A DNA stretch of 64,000 nt from Fictibacillus nanhaiensis (GTDB lineage: Bacteria > Bacillota > Bacilli > Bacillales > Fictibacillaceae), in assembly GCF_019801215.1 (NCBI RefSeq), contig NZ_JAHVJO010000003.1:434001-498000 (forward strand), read 5' to 3'. The notes below the pieces were generated by a model. That model did not search any database. It worked only from the letters and a program-made list of their open reading frames with translations, and was not told the origin of the DNA. Shown here piece after piece: positions 43,772 through 53,541 of this stretch. How positions within the stretch are numbered: the stretch's first letter is position 1; the number at the start of each line of letters is the position of its first letter. The position numbers and the translations under genes were made by a program.

Positions 43772-44713
43772 TTATTCTTCGGCTTTAAAGTCAATCATCA
43801 CTCCAACGACCTCTTTAGAAACGTTATATTTTACTTTTACTTCGTACATGCCGTCTCCATAACCGGACATTGAAACCGCTCCACCTGGAACAACTCCACC
43901 CTGGGCATCAGAAGCAACTACATCACAGCATGCAACAAAATATTTTAATCCGTCTTCATCCATCTTAATGTCATCTACATTTCTCACTTCAAATTGGATG
44001 ACATCATCCATACCAAATATTGTAAGATCAAAAATTCCAGCTTGTGCAGAGTCCACTCCAATAGATTTATCACAATCATGCCATTTTCCAGTCGGTTTCT
44101 TTTCTCCATAAAATACAAATAAAGTTTCAACGACTTTATCATGAGAGTAAGAGATGGATGTTTGCCATTTCCCTTTTTTTACATTTGAAAGTATGATTTG
44201 CAACTCATTTTCTTCTTCCACCTGATAGCATGGATCAGTAACAATTAATTGTCCACTTTCTACTGTAAAAGTACCCACATTTTTTGGCATAATCGTGTTC
44301 GCCTTCGGTACATACCAATCAATAAATAGGCTTAAGGTTGATGCTTTACAATCGCAATTCCCGTTTTTCTCATCCCATAGATAGATTTGTTCCTGCATCA
44401 ATCTTTTTCTGATACGGTAGCAGAGTTTATCACCATTATTGTTTTCACCAATACAAATCATATCACTCGGTATATTTTTCGGTCTGTTCTCACGATTACG
44501 TTTTACAATATCCATAGTAAATTCTGATTGTTCATTTGTTGGAATAGGAAACAAAGTCCAATCACCAAAGTTTGCTCCATTCGTTTCTAAAAAGAGTTCC
44601 TTGTATTCATCTGGAAAAATAGCACCAAGCTCTTTTTCGGTTTTTTTCAACTCAAGCAATGATACTCTTGCCCAATTGGAACTTGCATCAATCATATCCA
44701 TTACTTTTTTCAT
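43772..44713 (-). CDS. SMI1/KNR4-DUF4241 two-domain protein
   Basis: A 313-residue protein. The N-terminal part (about 10-140) is SMI1/KNR4-like: LKKTEKELGAIFPDEYKELFLETNGANFGDWTLFPI. The C-terminal part (about 150-313) is DUF4241-like: VGTFTVESGQLIVTDPCYQVEEE and ending GAVSMSGYGDGMYEVKVKYN. SMI1-fold proteins are often immunity proteins against polymorphic toxins. ATG 44713 overlaps the upstream stop in ATGA, so translation is coupled to the DUF695-RraB gene. No toxin gene is present nearby. Confidence 0.8.
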   Translation of the reverse strand: MKKVMDMIDASSNWARVSLLELKKTEKELGAIFPDEYKELFLETNGANFGDWTLFPIPTNEQSEFTMDIVKRNRENRPKNIPSDMICIGENNNGDKLCYRIRKRLMQEQIYLWDEKNGNCDCKASTLSLFIDWYVPKANTIMPKNVGTFTVESGQLIVTDPCYQVEEENELQIILSNVKKGKWQTSISYSHDKVVETLFVFYGEKKPTGKWHDCDKSIGVDSAQAGIFDLTIFGMDDVIQFEVRNVDDIKMDEDGLKYFVACCDVVASDAQGGVVPGGAVSMSGYGDGMYEVKVKYNVSKEVVGVMIDFKAEE

Positions 44714-45471
44714 AACTTTTTTTGAATAACAGGTGATTCCCATCCGTCATACTCACCGTTATGTTTTTGTGCCATTTCAATAACCGTGTCGGTTACAGAA
44801 TCAATCAGGTGATAATCTACTCCATCTTCACGAGAGATGGTAATGCTGTATGTACCGTCTTCATTCTTCTCTTGCTCGTATCCTTCTGTGATAAAGCCCT
44901 CTTGTTGAATGTCTCGTTCAAATAATTTTAAATCCTCCAATGTCTCAAACTCCACCCAATGTTCGATCTTACGAGGTACTTCAAGATCATCTTTCTCATT
45001 TTCTAATATCTCCACCAACTCATGGTTTGACATGTGTTGGAACTGATATTCGTTCGGGTAGAGAAATTCAAAATAAAATTCCCACGGTTCATCTTCTTCA
45101 ATACCTTTTATTTCTGTTTCGTAATTATTGTTATCAAATAGAGCTTTTGCATGCTGCTCAATGATTTTGACCTTTTTATCTGTATTTGCATAATAAAAAA
45201 ATTCTCGTATGCCGTTGGTTGTTAGCCTTCCTACTTGAACAATATCTTCATTATTCAACCTTTCCATCAGATCGTATTCCCATTCCCCTATACGATCATC
45301 TTCTTGTTCTTCGGGGTAACTCTGTTCTGTGGGGTTTTTCAGATTAATCCTTACTGAGAATAACTTTTTATATTTTTTGATATTTATCTCTTCTGTTACT
45401 TCCAAATCTACAACGAATGACGCTAAGTAACCATCCAGTTCATCTAAATAAAAATTCCAGTTATCAGACAT
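44710..45471 (-). CDS. DUF695-RraB domain protein
   Basis: A 253-residue protein: an N-terminal DUF695 part (about 1-135; MSDNWNFYLDELDGYLASFVVDLEV... FFYYANTDKKVKII) and a C-terminal RraB-like part (about 150-250; KIEHWVEFETLEDLKLFERDIQQEGFITEGYE...). In proteobacteria RraB inhibits RNase E; in bacilli this domain pair is uncharacterised and often lies near immunity-type genes. GGAGGAG precedes ATG 45471. It is the first gene of a two-gene operon. Confidence 0.8.
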   Translation of the reverse strand: MSDNWNFYLDELDGYLASFVVDLEVTEEINIKKYKKLFSVRINLKNPTEQSYPEEQEDDRIGEWEYDLMERLNNEDIVQVGRLTTNGIREFFYYANTDKKVKIIEQHAKALFDNNNYETEIKGIEEDEPWEFYFEFLYPNEYQFQHMSNHELVEILENEKDDLEVPRKIEHWVEFETLEDLKLFERDIQQEGFITEGYEQEKNEDGTYSITISREDGVDYHLIDSVTDTVIEMAQKHNGEYDGWESPVIQKKL

Positions 45472-45582
45472 ATAGATCTCCTCCTTAACTTTTAGTATAG
45501 GGATACTTGGTTTCCCTTTCTATATCGAATTATCTCGAATGTGTTTCGAAAAGGAGATCGATCATATTTCACATAGTTGAAC

Positions 45583-45614
45583 AATAAAAAGCACGCAAGC
45601 AGCGTGCTTTTTCA
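45583..45614. terminator. Bidirectional terminator
   Basis: AAAAAGCACGC (45586-45596) pairs with GCGTGCTTTTT (45602-45612), a perfect 11-bp stem. Confidence 0.85.
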
Positions 45615-45623
45615 TATTGCTAT

Positions 45624-45639
45624 TTAAACACTTGTTTAA
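45624..45639. repeat. Palindrome TTAAACA-CT-TGTTTAA
   Basis: A perfect-arm palindrome 10 bp upstream of the terminator when read on the minus strand from the APH gene. Confidence 0.85.
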
Positions 45640-45717
45640 TTTTTGAGACGGTTTTACCGCTCACTTAGGAATTAAATCATCCATTAATTAGCGTAAAGTT
45701 CTACATTCTCTAAATCT

Positions 45718-45765
45718 GATATTGGTATCCATATTAATTCTGTTAAGGATCTCAGGTTGGACTTA
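45718..45765 (+). repeat. Decayed copy of the padR-chrA control region
   Basis: GATATTGGTATCCATATTAA followed by TTAAGGATCTCAGGTTGGA aligns with 32083-32130 (GATATTGGTATTCGATATTA, then TTAAGGATGTGAAGTCTTGG) with a few gaps. The padR start region is not followed by a gene here; the sequence runs into the 3' end of the APH gene on the other strand. Confidence 0.5.
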
Positions 45766-46650
45766 TTTTGCTTTTAAAATGTATTCCTGCACAATTCCAT
45801 TTACAATAGTTAATGACTCTTCTGCTGTTGCTTTGTTTGAATGTTTGTTCCAATTGTAAGTAATTAAAGCCTTCCATAAAGCCCATCCTCTAGCTCTATT
45901 CCATGTTTCTTCATCCATATTTAATGCATCTTTAAATGCCACTCTACTCTTATCATCAAAGAACGTCCAAGCCATGGCTGCATCACATGCAGGATCACCA
46001 ACCCCTAAAATACCGAAATCAATAACGGCAGAGAGCTTTCCTTTATTAACTAGAATATTACCAGGAGCTATATCACCGTGAACCCAAACTGGAGCTTTTG
46101 ACCATTTTGATTCTAGAGCAAGATCCCATATTTCATTTATTACTGGCGCGTTTATAGTATCTTTGTTGGGTTCTATTGCATCCCTACACTCTTGATCATA
46201 TATGCCTAAATCCCCGCCTCTATGAAAATTGTGCTTCCCTGCTAAAGGACCATCACTGGCATCTATTGATTGTAATTCAAGTAAAAATGACCCTAAGTCT
46301 TTAGCAAATTGGTAAATATCATATATATTATGATGGGTTAGCGTCTCACCTTCTAACCACTTATTAACTGACCACGGTAATGAATATTTCTTACATGGTT
46401 TACCTATTGCTATGGGTGTTTGTATTGGTAATGAAAGTTTAATAGCTAATTTTGGCAGCCAATTTTGTTCCTTCTCAACTTGAGCAGCATAGTGTTCTGA
46501 ACTGGGTAGTCTTACACTCATATTGTTTCCCAAATGAAACGTTCGGTTATCATTCCCGCTAAATTGCACGGGTAAAATCTCCAAATGAGACCAATCTGGA
46601 AATTGTTCATTTATTAAACTTTTAACTAGACTTACATTGATGTTTTCCAT
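45763..46650 (-). CDS. Aminoglycoside phosphotransferase (APH) family kinase
   Basis: A 295-residue APH/choline-kinase-fold protein. The catalytic loop is VWVHGDIAPGNILV and the metal-binding Asp is in SAVIDFGILGVGDPACD; the N-lobe holds FSGNDNRTFHLGNNMSVRLP. Such enzymes phosphorylate aminoglycosides, macrolides or small metabolites. The HGDIAPGN form is shared by many chromosomal homologues of unknown substrate, so a resistance role is not established. AGAGGGG precedes ATG 46650. Confidence 0.88.
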   Translation of the reverse strand: MENINVSLVKSLINEQFPDWSHLEILPVQFSGNDNRTFHLGNNMSVRLPSSEHYAAQVEKEQNWLPKLAIKLSLPIQTPIAIGKPCKKYSLPWSVNKWLEGETLTHHNIYDIYQFAKDLGSFLLELQSIDASDGPLAGKHNFHRGGDLGIYDQECRDAIEPNKDTINAPVINEIWDLALESKWSKAPVWVHGDIAPGNILVNKGKLSAVIDFGILGVGDPACDAAMAWTFFDDKSRVAFKDALNMDEETWNRARGWALWKALITYNWNKHSNKATAEESLTIVNGIVQEYILKAK

Positions 46651-46956
46651 TAAATACCCCTCTATCCATTATTTATCCCTTTTTATATTCACTCCATTTT
46701 TTCTCTTTTTATCACCCAAAATATCTGGTTAAAAATCTAAGTCTATTGAACAAACCGATTCAAATATGCAGTACACAGCGAAACCATTTTATCGGACTTC
46801 ATTCTTTGTTTGATCACAAACTTTTCGTACTCCACCTTCTCATTCATTTAAGACTTTTTGAAGAAGGAGTTGGAAAAGCAATCGATTCTTTTAACAATAG
46901 CCCTTTATGTATATTTCTTCTTTTTTATTATCCATTATATGTATTTAAATGAACAC
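46651..46956. other. Intergenic region, nothing supported
   Basis: This stretch holds the APH promoter side and AT-rich sequence with short plus-strand frames (46746-46952, 46858-47169) that lack ribosome binding sites or recognisable protein. I see no RNA structure beyond the SpoVR terminator that follows. Confidence 0.5.
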
Positions 46957-46991
46957 AAAAAAATTACAAGCATCACAGCTTGTAATTTTTT
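46957..46991 (-). terminator. Terminator after spoVR
   Basis: AAAAAATTACAAGC (to 46971) pairs with GCTTGTAATTTTTT (46978-46991), a long stem with a U tract in minus orientation. Confidence 0.85.
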
Positions 46992-46995
46992 AAAT

Positions 46996-48405
46996 TTAGA
47001 GATACTTCCGATGCACCGTCTTCCCATCATAAGTGAACAACACAGGCTTCTGCTCAATCTTCGTCTCCATATGAACAGGACGTCCCCAGAGGTGATGAAC
47101 ATGCGGCAGCACTTTCTCCAGATACTTCACATCCAGTTCCATATCTTCATAGCTATGAACCAAGTATAATTCACCATTCTTCATATAATCTGCGTCGTTT
47201 ACGGTAATGTAAGGAAATCCTCCGTTCACACGCATACTAACGAGCTGATCGCGGACTTCTTCCCACTGTTTATCAACAATCTTGTATTCTTTCCCCTGCT
47301 TTTGAAACAGATACATATCTTCCCGTTGTGCTAAGTCCTTCGTTAAGTAGTTTCGGATGAACGACATGTCGGACTCCAGTTCACGGACTTCAAACATTTT
47401 TTCACGACCAGAACCAGGTTTAACGCCTTGTCTTATCAGTTCTTCATCAGGGTTGTTGTAGCGTTCTTCAATGTCTTTGAAGATCTGAAGACCTAGATAG
47501 TAAGGGTTGATGGATGTTTTCGATGGCTGGACAACACCTGCATTAAGTTTCGCAAACTCGATCGTCTCATGAGAGGTTAAGTCCATTTCTTGCAGGATCT
47601 TTGCGTGCCAGTAGCTAGCCCAGCCTTCGTTCATGATTTTTGTTTCGAGCTGAGGCCAGAAATACAGCATTTCCTCCCTCATCATGGATAAGATGTCTCG
47701 CTGCCATTCCTCGAGTTCACGGCTGTACTGCTCAATAAACAAAAGAATGTCTTTTTCAGGCTGTGGCGGGAATGTCTTTTTCTTTTTCAATATGGGTTTA
47801 TCCGATTTTTTTAAATCTAGCTTCCAAAGATCATCATATGGCGTTTCTTTTTTCTGAATGATTTCTTCGTCCTCTTCAAACACATAGTTCAATTTGTTTC
47901 TTACGAGTGAAGGATCGATATGTTCTTGAATGGCTAAGATGGCATCGAGAAACTCTTCAACTTCTTTTTTTCCATAGAGATGTTCGTATTGAGCCACCCG
48001 TTCGGCTGTTGCGGTCATGCATTCTACCATATCCCGTCTCGTGTTTGAAAAACGAACATTGTTTTTAAAGAAGTCACAATGCGCCAGAACGTGTGCAATG
48101 ATAAGTTTGTTTTGTATCAATGAATTTGTATCCAATAAAAACGCGTAACAAGGATCTGAATTGATAACAAGCTCATAAATTTTACTTAAACCTAAATCAT
48201 ATTGAAGCTTCATTTTGTGGAATTGCTTTCCGAAGCTCCAGTGTGAAAATCGGGTAGGCATCCCGTAAGCACCAAACGTATAAATAATATCTGCCGGACA
48301 TATTTCATACCGCATCGGGTAAAAATCAAGGCCAAAGTGGTCTGCAATTTCGGTAATTTCCGCAATTGCGTTTTGAAGCTCTTTGTTTTGCAAGTCCCAG
48401 TTCAT
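46996..48405 (-). CDS. spoVR: SpoVR family protein (spore cortex formation)
   Basis: A 469-residue SpoVR. Typical blocks are [39 protein letters not shown] (about 22-60), [46 protein letters not shown] and [27 protein letters not shown]. In B. subtilis spoVR is needed for normal cortex. The real start is ATG 48405 behind CAGGAGGGGG; an upstream extension of the frame overlaps the MFS gene and is not coding. It is monocistronic. Confidence 0.95.
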   Translation of the reverse strand: MNWDLQNKELQNAIAEITEIADHFGLDFYPMRYEICPADIIYTFGAYGMPTRFSHWSFGKQFHKMKLQYDLGLSKIYELVINSDPCYAFLLDTNSLIQNKLIIAHVLAHCDFFKNNVRFSNTRRDMVECMTATAERVAQYEHLYGKKEVEEFLDAILAIQEHIDPSLVRNKLNYVFEEDEEIIQKKETPYDDLWKLDLKKSDKPILKKKKTFPPQPEKDILLFIEQYSRELEEWQRDILSMMREEMLYFWPQLETKIMNEGWASYWHAKILQEMDLTSHETIEFAKLNAGVVQPSKTSINPYYLGLQIFKDIEERYNNPDEELIRQGVKPGSGREKMFEVRELESDMSFIRNYLTKDLAQREDMYLFQKQGKEYKIVDKQWEEVRDQLVSMRVNGGFPYITVNDADYMKNGELYLVHSYEDMELDVKYLEKVLPHVHHLWGRPVHMETKIEQKPVLFTYDGKTVHRKYL

Positions 48406-48500
48406 GTTTTCCCCCTCCTGCTTTTTCCTTACTTTTAACTGTATGAAAGAAAACGGGCATTCATGAGAAAACGAGAGTGAAAAATTGGACGGGTTACAAA

Positions 48501-49739
48501 TTATGCTTTTCGAACGGCTGGTAATAAATAAAACAAAAATGTAGTTGCTGTGATGGTTCCCCCGATTGCAATCGTTGCAGCAGAACTTGTGATTGATCCT
48601 AAATAACCTGAAAGCATCGCGGAAAACGGCAATAAAAGCCATGTCATCCAACGGCTTGTCGCCTGTACTCTTCCTAATAAGATGTCAGGTGTGTGTTTTT
48701 GGCGGATTGTTGTGATACATGGATTAATCATGCAAGCAGCTAATACTCCGATGGCATTGGCTATGGCGACAGTAAGAAAGGTTCCTGAAAAGGCTAAACT
48801 AATGATTGAAAGTCCACCAAGTAAATGCGCCATCATCAAAATCGCTTGAAATGTAAATAGGTGGCTAAGTCTGTTTGTTACAAGGGCTCCTGTAATCGCC
48901 ATGATTCCCCCCAATGATAGAATGATTCCGATTTGGGCAGGTTTAAACAGCAGAACTTCTGTTAAGTGAAAAATGAATAATGTTAAATACATCGTTGTTC
49001 CGAAAGTTGATATCATGAGAGCCATATTTGTGTAAAAAATGATCTTTGTATGAAACACATGTTTAAACCCTTCTTTTAATTCTAAAGTGAATGTTTGGAA
49101 AAATGTATTTCGATTAAAGGATCTCACCTTGCTGGTTGGTTGAATGTTGATTTTTGTAATGATCCAAAACGTGATAAAAAAGGAAATAGCGTTTAATAAC
49201 AAGCCTAAACCAGGTGCTGTTAAGGAAATAAGTAATCCACCTAGAGCAGGTCCGATGACGATAGCAGTTTGAAACAGCCCTTCATTCCATGCATTCGCTT
49301 CATGAAGACGTTCTTTTTGCACTAGATGAGGCAGAAAAGCAAAGCCTGCTGCATTATGAAGCTGTGTTAGCCAACCCATGAACAGTGCACCTGTGGCGAT
49401 ATGCCAAAATTCAAGAAGATTGGCCTGGTAAAGCACAGCCAAGAAAAGAAGGAGAACGCCTCTTGAAAGGTCAGCTATATAGAGCAGCTTTTTACGGTTA
49501 AATGTATCCGCGATCCAACCTGCTAGAGGCTGAAAAAATACAGGCACTCTTTCTACTGCAGCAATCATCCCCATCGCAACAGCAGAACCCGTAATTTGAA
49601 GAACGATAAGCGGAAGAGCTAGCAAGTAGATTTGGTCGCCAAGAAATGAAATGAATTTGCTGCCAAGTAATCTCATTACTTTTGGATTTCTATGTAGTGG
49701 TTGTGTTTCCGTTAAAGCATCCTTACGTATAGATTGCAC
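48501..49739 (-). CDS. MFS transporter
   Basis: A 412-residue twelve-helix MFS protein of the macrolide/enterobactin-exporter-like type (MFS_3): [68 protein letters not shown]. The substrate is unknown. GAAAGGGG precedes ATG 49739. A 15-bp perfect inverted repeat lies about 70 bp upstream. Confidence 0.88.
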   Translation of the reverse strand: MQSIRKDALTETQPLHRNPKVMRLLGSKFISFLGDQIYLLALPLIVLQITGSAVAMGMIAAVERVPVFFQPLAGWIADTFNRKKLLYIADLSRGVLLLFLAVLYQANLLEFWHIATGALFMGWLTQLHNAAGFAFLPHLVQKERLHEANAWNEGLFQTAIVIGPALGGLLISLTAPGLGLLLNAISFFITFWIITKINIQPTSKVRSFNRNTFFQTFTLELKEGFKHVFHTKIIFYTNMALMISTFGTTMYLTLFIFHLTEVLLFKPAQIGIILSLGGIMAITGALVTNRLSHLFTFQAILMMAHLLGGLSIISLAFSGTFLTVAIANAIGVLAACMINPCITTIRQKHTPDILLGRVQATSRWMTWLLLPFSAMLSGYLGSITSSAATIAIGGTITATTFLFYLLPAVRKA

Positions 49740-49807
49740 GATTGAAATCCCCTTTCTCTCTGCTTCATACTATTACTTATGAAGCAGAGAGAATCCTTTC
49801 TAATATG

Positions 49808-49843
49808 AATAAATTGTTGGGGACTGTCCCCCAACAATTTATT
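49808..49843. repeat. Perfect 15-bp inverted repeat AATAAATTGTTGGGG
   Basis: AATAAATTGTTGGGG (49808-49822) and CCCCAACAATTTATT (49829-49843) flank ACTGTC. There is no U tract on either side, so it is not a classical terminator. It lies between the beta-propeller gene's 3' region and the MFS gene start. Confidence 0.8.
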
Positions 49844-49967
49844 TCCCTTTGCCGTTTCAGGATGCCGGACTCGATAAATAAGCCATAAGAACTACATAAA
49901 TTGTGTATTTTTGATTCGATCGGCTAACTATCTCGCTTGTCCGACAATTATTTCCCAACATGTCATC

Positions 49968-50001
49968 AAAAAAAGTGGCGAATCCCCAAAAAGGATTCGC
50001 C
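49968..50001 (-). terminator. Terminator after the beta-propeller gene
   Basis: GGCGAATCC (49977-49985) pairs with GGATTCGCC (49993-50001), followed on the minus strand by ACTTTTTTT. Confidence 0.9.
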
Positions 50002-50016
50002 TGCATCTACTCATTC

Positions 50017-51243
50017 TCACCTTGCTTTATATACATCTAATACACATTGCCATCCATAACAATCCGATGCTTCCTTAAGATGATCGATCCACACCTCTTC
50101 TTTTGAATCAGCGTTTTTCTTTTTCATCACTTTTGTTTTCTTCATACTCCCACCTGTTCTTATCCACACGATTTCTCCACCTGGCATCGTTTTTGGATAC
50201 ACATCAGCCACGCCCTTTTCAGGTTTTGTGATTTTTTTTGCACTACCATCTTTGACATTTACAATTGCTAAAAATGGATGAGGCCTCTTTTCTTCAGGAA
50301 CATTCCAACCCCATTCAATCTGTCTGCTTACGATAATCGCCTTATCACTTCTCCAAGTGAAATCACCATCCGCAAATCCCTCGATCCCAAGATCCACTTC
50401 TTTTCCGCTATCTGCCTGCCAATACGTAAGTTTTTTATTTTCTGAAGTTAGCCGCCCTATTCCTTTTATGAAAGCAAGTTTCTCATCCTTTGGCGACCAA
50501 TGAAACCAATTAGGATCACTCAGCATGTTTCCTGCCATTTTTGTTTCAGATCCATATTTTGTAACCGTCATTAATGTATTGCTATCTGCTGACATGGAGG
50601 CAGTCGGACAAGCGATAAATGCATACTGCCTGCTTCTTGCTGACCACTTAAATTCAGTCGTACCAATCGCAAAAAAAGTATCACTCCTCTTTGGCAGAGT
50701 TGTTATCCTTTTTATTTTCGTTTGGTCACCTTTTGCATCAGCCGGAACAGTAAAAATTTGAACAGCACTCCATCCATCCGGCTCTAAATGTGCAGAAGAG
50801 GAAATGATGAACCCTTTCCCATCAGACGTCCAGCTGTAATTCCCTACACCTAACGCAACGTTCTCAAAAGGTTCAGTTGGCTCTGACAGGTTTATAACAT
50901 TAAGTACACTCCCGCTTTTCCAGGCAAGCTTTTGTCCAACTGGAGCCCATCTCGGCATATAAGCATCTCCAGCAAATACCCTTCTTTTTAAACGAGTAAC
51001 CCGGTTGTAGATCCATAATTCCTTTGAATCTCCTGATAAATAACTAACGTATATACCATCACTCGAAAATTTTGGGTAAAATACTTTTCCGCCTTCAACA
51101 ATCTTTCTTTCAACTTCCCCATCTTTTAACCATAATCCATCTTTTCGAACAAATACTGCTTTCTCATCGGATGCATTAACTGCAATCGGTTCACTTATAA
51201 AAAGAATTATTAGACTCAGTACCAAAAGGAATATTCGCTTCAA
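50017..51243 (-). CDS. Secreted TolB-like beta-propeller protein
   Basis: A 408-residue exported protein: signal peptide (about 1-24, KRIFLLVLSLIILFISEPIAVNA) and repeated PD40/WD40-like blades with the pattern (F/Y)SxDGxxxxxxSG...LWIYN, for example YPKFSSDGIYVSYLSGDSKELWIYNRV, PRWAPVGQKLAWKSGS, SWTSDGKGFIIS and FHWSPKDEKLAFIKG. The function is unknown; such proteins bind ligands or other proteins outside the membrane. I prefer TTG 51243 after GAGGTG, which places the signal peptide at the N-terminus; a longer frame starts at 51291. Confidence 0.78.
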   Translation of the reverse strand: MKRIFLLVLSLIILFISEPIAVNASDEKAVFVRKDGLWLKDGEVERKIVEGGKVFYPKFSSDGIYVSYLSGDSKELWIYNRVTRLKRRVFAGDAYMPRWAPVGQKLAWKSGSVLNVINLSEPTEPFENVALGVGNYSWTSDGKGFIISSSAHLEPDGWSAVQIFTVPADAKGDQTKIKRITTLPKRSDTFFAIGTTEFKWSARSRQYAFIACPTASMSADSNTLMTVTKYGSETKMAGNMLSDPNWFHWSPKDEKLAFIKGIGRLTSENKKLTYWQADSGKEVDLGIEGFADGDFTWRSDKAIIVSRQIEWGWNVPEEKRPHPFLAIVNVKDGSAKKITKPEKGVADVYPKTMPGGEIVWIRTGGSMKKTKVMKKKNADSKEEVWIDHLKEASDCYGWQCVLDVYKAR

Positions 51244-51293
51244 ATCATTCACCTCATTAGTAACATGAGCTAAATAAAGAATTTCATACAAAA

Positions 51294-51330
51294 AGCTCAG
51301 AAGCTATCTGCTCCTAAGCTCTTTTTTATC
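51294..51330 (-). terminator. Terminator after arsC
   Basis: AGCTTAGGAGC pairs with GCTTCTGAGCT in the minus-strand transcript (with G-U pairs), followed by TTTTTG. Confidence 0.75.
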
Positions 51331-51335
51331 GTAAA

Positions 51336-51737
51336 TTATTCACCTGTTTCAGCGAATCGCTTAATACGGGAAGCAATTTCATCTCGGACACGTTGAAATT
51401 CACTCCACTCTTTTCCTGCAGGATCATCAAACCCCCAGTGTTCACGCTTTTTGTGCGGAGGTGTTGCTGGGCAAACATCATTAGCATGTCCGCATAATGT
51501 AACCACCAAGTCAGCTCTTTCCAAAATGTCTTTATCGATCACATCAGATGTCTGATTCGTAATATCAATATTCACTTCATTCATCGCTTTAATCGCATTG
51601 GGATTAACGCCATGTGCCTCAATTCCAGCTGAGTACACGTCATATTTATCACCAAGATAATGGTGTCCGAATCCTTCCGCCATTTGAGAGCGGCAAGAGT
51701 TTCCTGTGCAAAGGAAATAGATGATTGGTTTTGCCAT
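51336..51737 (-). CDS. arsC: Thioredoxin-coupled arsenate reductase
   Basis: A 133-residue low-molecular-weight-phosphatase-fold ArsC. The P-loop CTGNSCRSQ holds nucleophile Cys10 and Cys15, and the redox cysteines lie in [12 protein letters not shown] (Cys82 and Cys89 positions). It reduces arsenate to arsenite for ArsB. ATG 51737 is preceded by AGGAGG. It is divergent from arsR-arsB-arsI with paired operators between, rather than in the same operon. Confidence 0.97.
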   Translation of the reverse strand: MAKPIIYFLCTGNSCRSQMAEGFGHHYLGDKYDVYSAGIEAHGVNPNAIKAMNEVNIDITNQTSDVIDKDILERADLVVTLCGHANDVCPATPPHKKREHWGFDDPAGKEWSEFQRVRDEIASRIKRFAETGE

Positions 51738-51775
51738 TTGAATAACCTCCTAAGACTTCTTTCGAGACCATCATA

Positions 51776-51795
51776 ATATAAGTATATCCTTATAT
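51776..51795. promoter_or_regulatory. ArsR-type operator on the arsC side
   Basis: ATATAAG (51776-51782) and CTTATAT (51789-51795) form a perfect inverted repeat 40-60 bp before the arsC start. Confidence 0.7.
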
Positions 51796-51816
51796 CAATA
51801 TTTATTTATATATTCT

Positions 51817-51847
51817 TTGACATGCTATATAAACATATGGTTATATA
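51817..51847 (+). promoter_or_regulatory. arsR promoter with overlapping ArsR operator
   Basis: TTGACA (51817-51822), an 18-bp spacer and TTATAT (51841-51846). An imperfect palindrome centred on CATATG covers 51826-51847 (TATATAAA left, GTTATATA right), so repressor would cover the -10 and spacer. Confidence 0.78.
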
Positions 51848-51866
51848 CTAATGAGGTGAGAACAAT

Positions 51867-52187
51867 ATGGAACTGGAACAGTTAGCTGAATGTTACAAAG
51901 CAATGGCAGATAAAACACGATTGAACATTTTAGCTTTACTCCGTCATGAAGAATTATGTGTGTGTGAGTTAGTCGAAATTTTACAAATGACACAGCCTAG
52001 TATTTCACAGCATCTCCGAAAATTAAAACAAGCAAAATTAGTAAAAGAACGCCGAAACAGTCAATGGATTTTTTATTCCATCGACGGTGAGATCTATCCG
52101 TTTATAAAAGAAAACCTTGAAGCTTTGCCTGACATGTCTGAAAAAATTGAACAACTAAAGGTATCTGGAGGAAAGGTTTGCTGCTAG
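51867..52187 (+). CDS. arsR: ArsR-family arsenite-responsive repressor
   Basis: A 106-residue winged-helix repressor. The arsenic-sensing motif ELCVCEL (Cys32, Cys34) sits in the alpha3 region and [19 protein letters not shown] is the recognition helix. A Cys pair also closes the protein (KVCC). It represses both sides of the divergent ars locus. GAGGTGAG precedes ATG 51867. Confidence 0.96.
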   Translation: MELEQLAECYKAMADKTRLNILALLRHEELCVCELVEILQMTQPSISQHLRKLKQAKLVKERRNSQWIFYSIDGEIYPFIKENLEALPDMSEKIEQLKVSGGKVCC

Positions 52188-52221
52188 CATAGAGAATACA
52201 CAGCATTGGGGGAATTTTTTT

Positions 52222-53523
52222 ATGGACAGCATGGCGATTACAGCCTTTGGTGTATTTTTAATCACACTTATTTTTGTCATTTGGCAGCCTAAAGGCCTTT
52301 CGATCGGTTGGTCTGCTTCTGTCGGTGCTATTATTGCACTTCTGCTGAAAGTCGTAAGTCCTGCAGATGTTTGGACCGTTACCGGCATAGTTTGGAATGC
52401 CACATTAGCTTTCGTAGCTATCATATTGATTTCCATCATTTTAGATGAAATTGGTTTCTTTGAGTGGTCTGCACTACATATGGCCCGGCTAGCTGGTGGG
52501 AATGGCAAGAGAATGTTCATTTATGTCATATTACTAGGTGCAGCTGTTGCGGCTTTCTTTGCTAACGACGGTGCTGCACTTATCCTTACACCGATCGTAC
52601 TCGCACAAGTAAGGGCACTGCGTTTTAAAGAAACAATGATTCTGCCTTTTATCATGGCAAGTGGATTCATCGCGGATACAACTTCGCTTCCCCTTGTTGT
52701 TTCAAACTTAGTAAATATTGTTTCTGCCGATTTTTTTAACATCGGATTTGTTGAATACGCGAGCCGTATGATCGTGCCGAACTTCTTTTCCTTGTTTGCC
52801 AGCATGGTTGTGTTATTTATTTTTTTCCGAAAAGATATTCCTGCAACCTATGATTTATCTCAGCTGAAACAGCCAAAAGAGGCGATACGGGATCCTAAGC
52901 TATTTAAACTGTCATGGCTCATATTAGCTGTTTTATTGATGGGTTATTTAACGAGTGAGTTTATTGGAGTACCCGTTTCCATTATTGCAGGTGCAGCAGC
53001 AGTCTTCTTTATTTTTGCAGCCCGAAAAAGTCCTGCGATACAAACGAAAAAAATCGTAATGGATGCACCGTGGACGGTTGTTGTTTTTTCAATTGGAATG
53101 TACGTTGTCGTCTATGGACTTCGAAACGCTGGATTAACAGATCTTCTAGGCAGCTTAATTCAAATGATTGCAGATCAAGGATTGTTTGCTGCCACAATCG
53201 GAATGGGATTCTTGGCTGCCGTATTATCATCTGTTATGAACAATATGCCAACAGTCATGATTGATGCTTTAGCCATTGATGGCACACAAACATCTGGTGT
53301 TATACGCGAAGCCTTAATTTATGCCAACATTATCGGATCTGATTTAGGTCCTAAGATTACACCGATTGGCTCACTCGCTACCCTTTTATGGCTGCATGTT
53401 TTAGCAAAAAAAGGGGTGCAGATTACGTGGGGCTATTATTTCAAAATTGGAATCTTGTTAACGGTTCCTGTCTTATTCATCACTTTAACCGGCCTTTATC
53501 TGTGGCTATTACTTTTATCATAA
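52222..53523 (+). CDS. arsB: Arsenite efflux permease ArsB
   Basis: A 433-residue ArsB-family (IT superfamily) transporter with about twelve helices. Typical blocks are [45 protein letters not shown] and [20 protein letters not shown]. It exports arsenite. It follows arsR by 34 bp, with GGGGGAA before ATG 52222, and is followed by arsI. Confidence 0.96.
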   Translation: MDSMAITAFGVFLITLIFVIWQPKGLSIGWSASVGAIIALLLKVVSPADVWTVTGIVWNATLAFVAIILISIILDEIGFFEWSALHMARLAGGNGKRMFIYVILLGAAVAAFFANDGAALILTPIVLAQVRALRFKETMILPFIMASGFIADTTSLPLVVSNLVNIVSADFFNIGFVEYASRMIVPNFFSLFASMVVLFIFFRKDIPATYDLSQLKQPKEAIRDPKLFKLSWLILAVLLMGYLTSEFIGVPVSIIAGAAAVFFIFAARKSPAIQTKKIVMDAPWTVVVFSIGMYVVVYGLRNAGLTDLLGSLIQMIADQGLFAATIGMGFLAAVLSSVMNNMPTVMIDALAIDGTQTSGVIREALIYANIIGSDLGPKITPIGSLATLLWLHVLAKKGVQITWGYYFKIGILLTVPVLFITLTGLYLWLLLLS

Positions 53524-53541
53524 AAAAGGAGAGTTTAAACG

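Noticed and set aside
43516-43794. A 92-codon minus-strand frame
   Set aside because: It runs across the dppC-like gene 3' end and a terminator; the sequence is not protein-like.
45763-46650. Acquired antibiotic-resistance cassette
   Set aside because: The APH-fold kinase has no flanking mobile element or integron site and resembles chromosomal kinases of unknown substrate.
46746-47169. Plus-strand frames of 68 and 103 codons
   Set aside because: AT-rich, no ribosome binding site, the longer one overlaps the spoVR 3' end antisense.
48406-48651. N-terminal extension of SpoVR
   Set aside because: It overlaps the MFS coding region, while ATG 48405 has a strong ribosome binding site and matches the family start.
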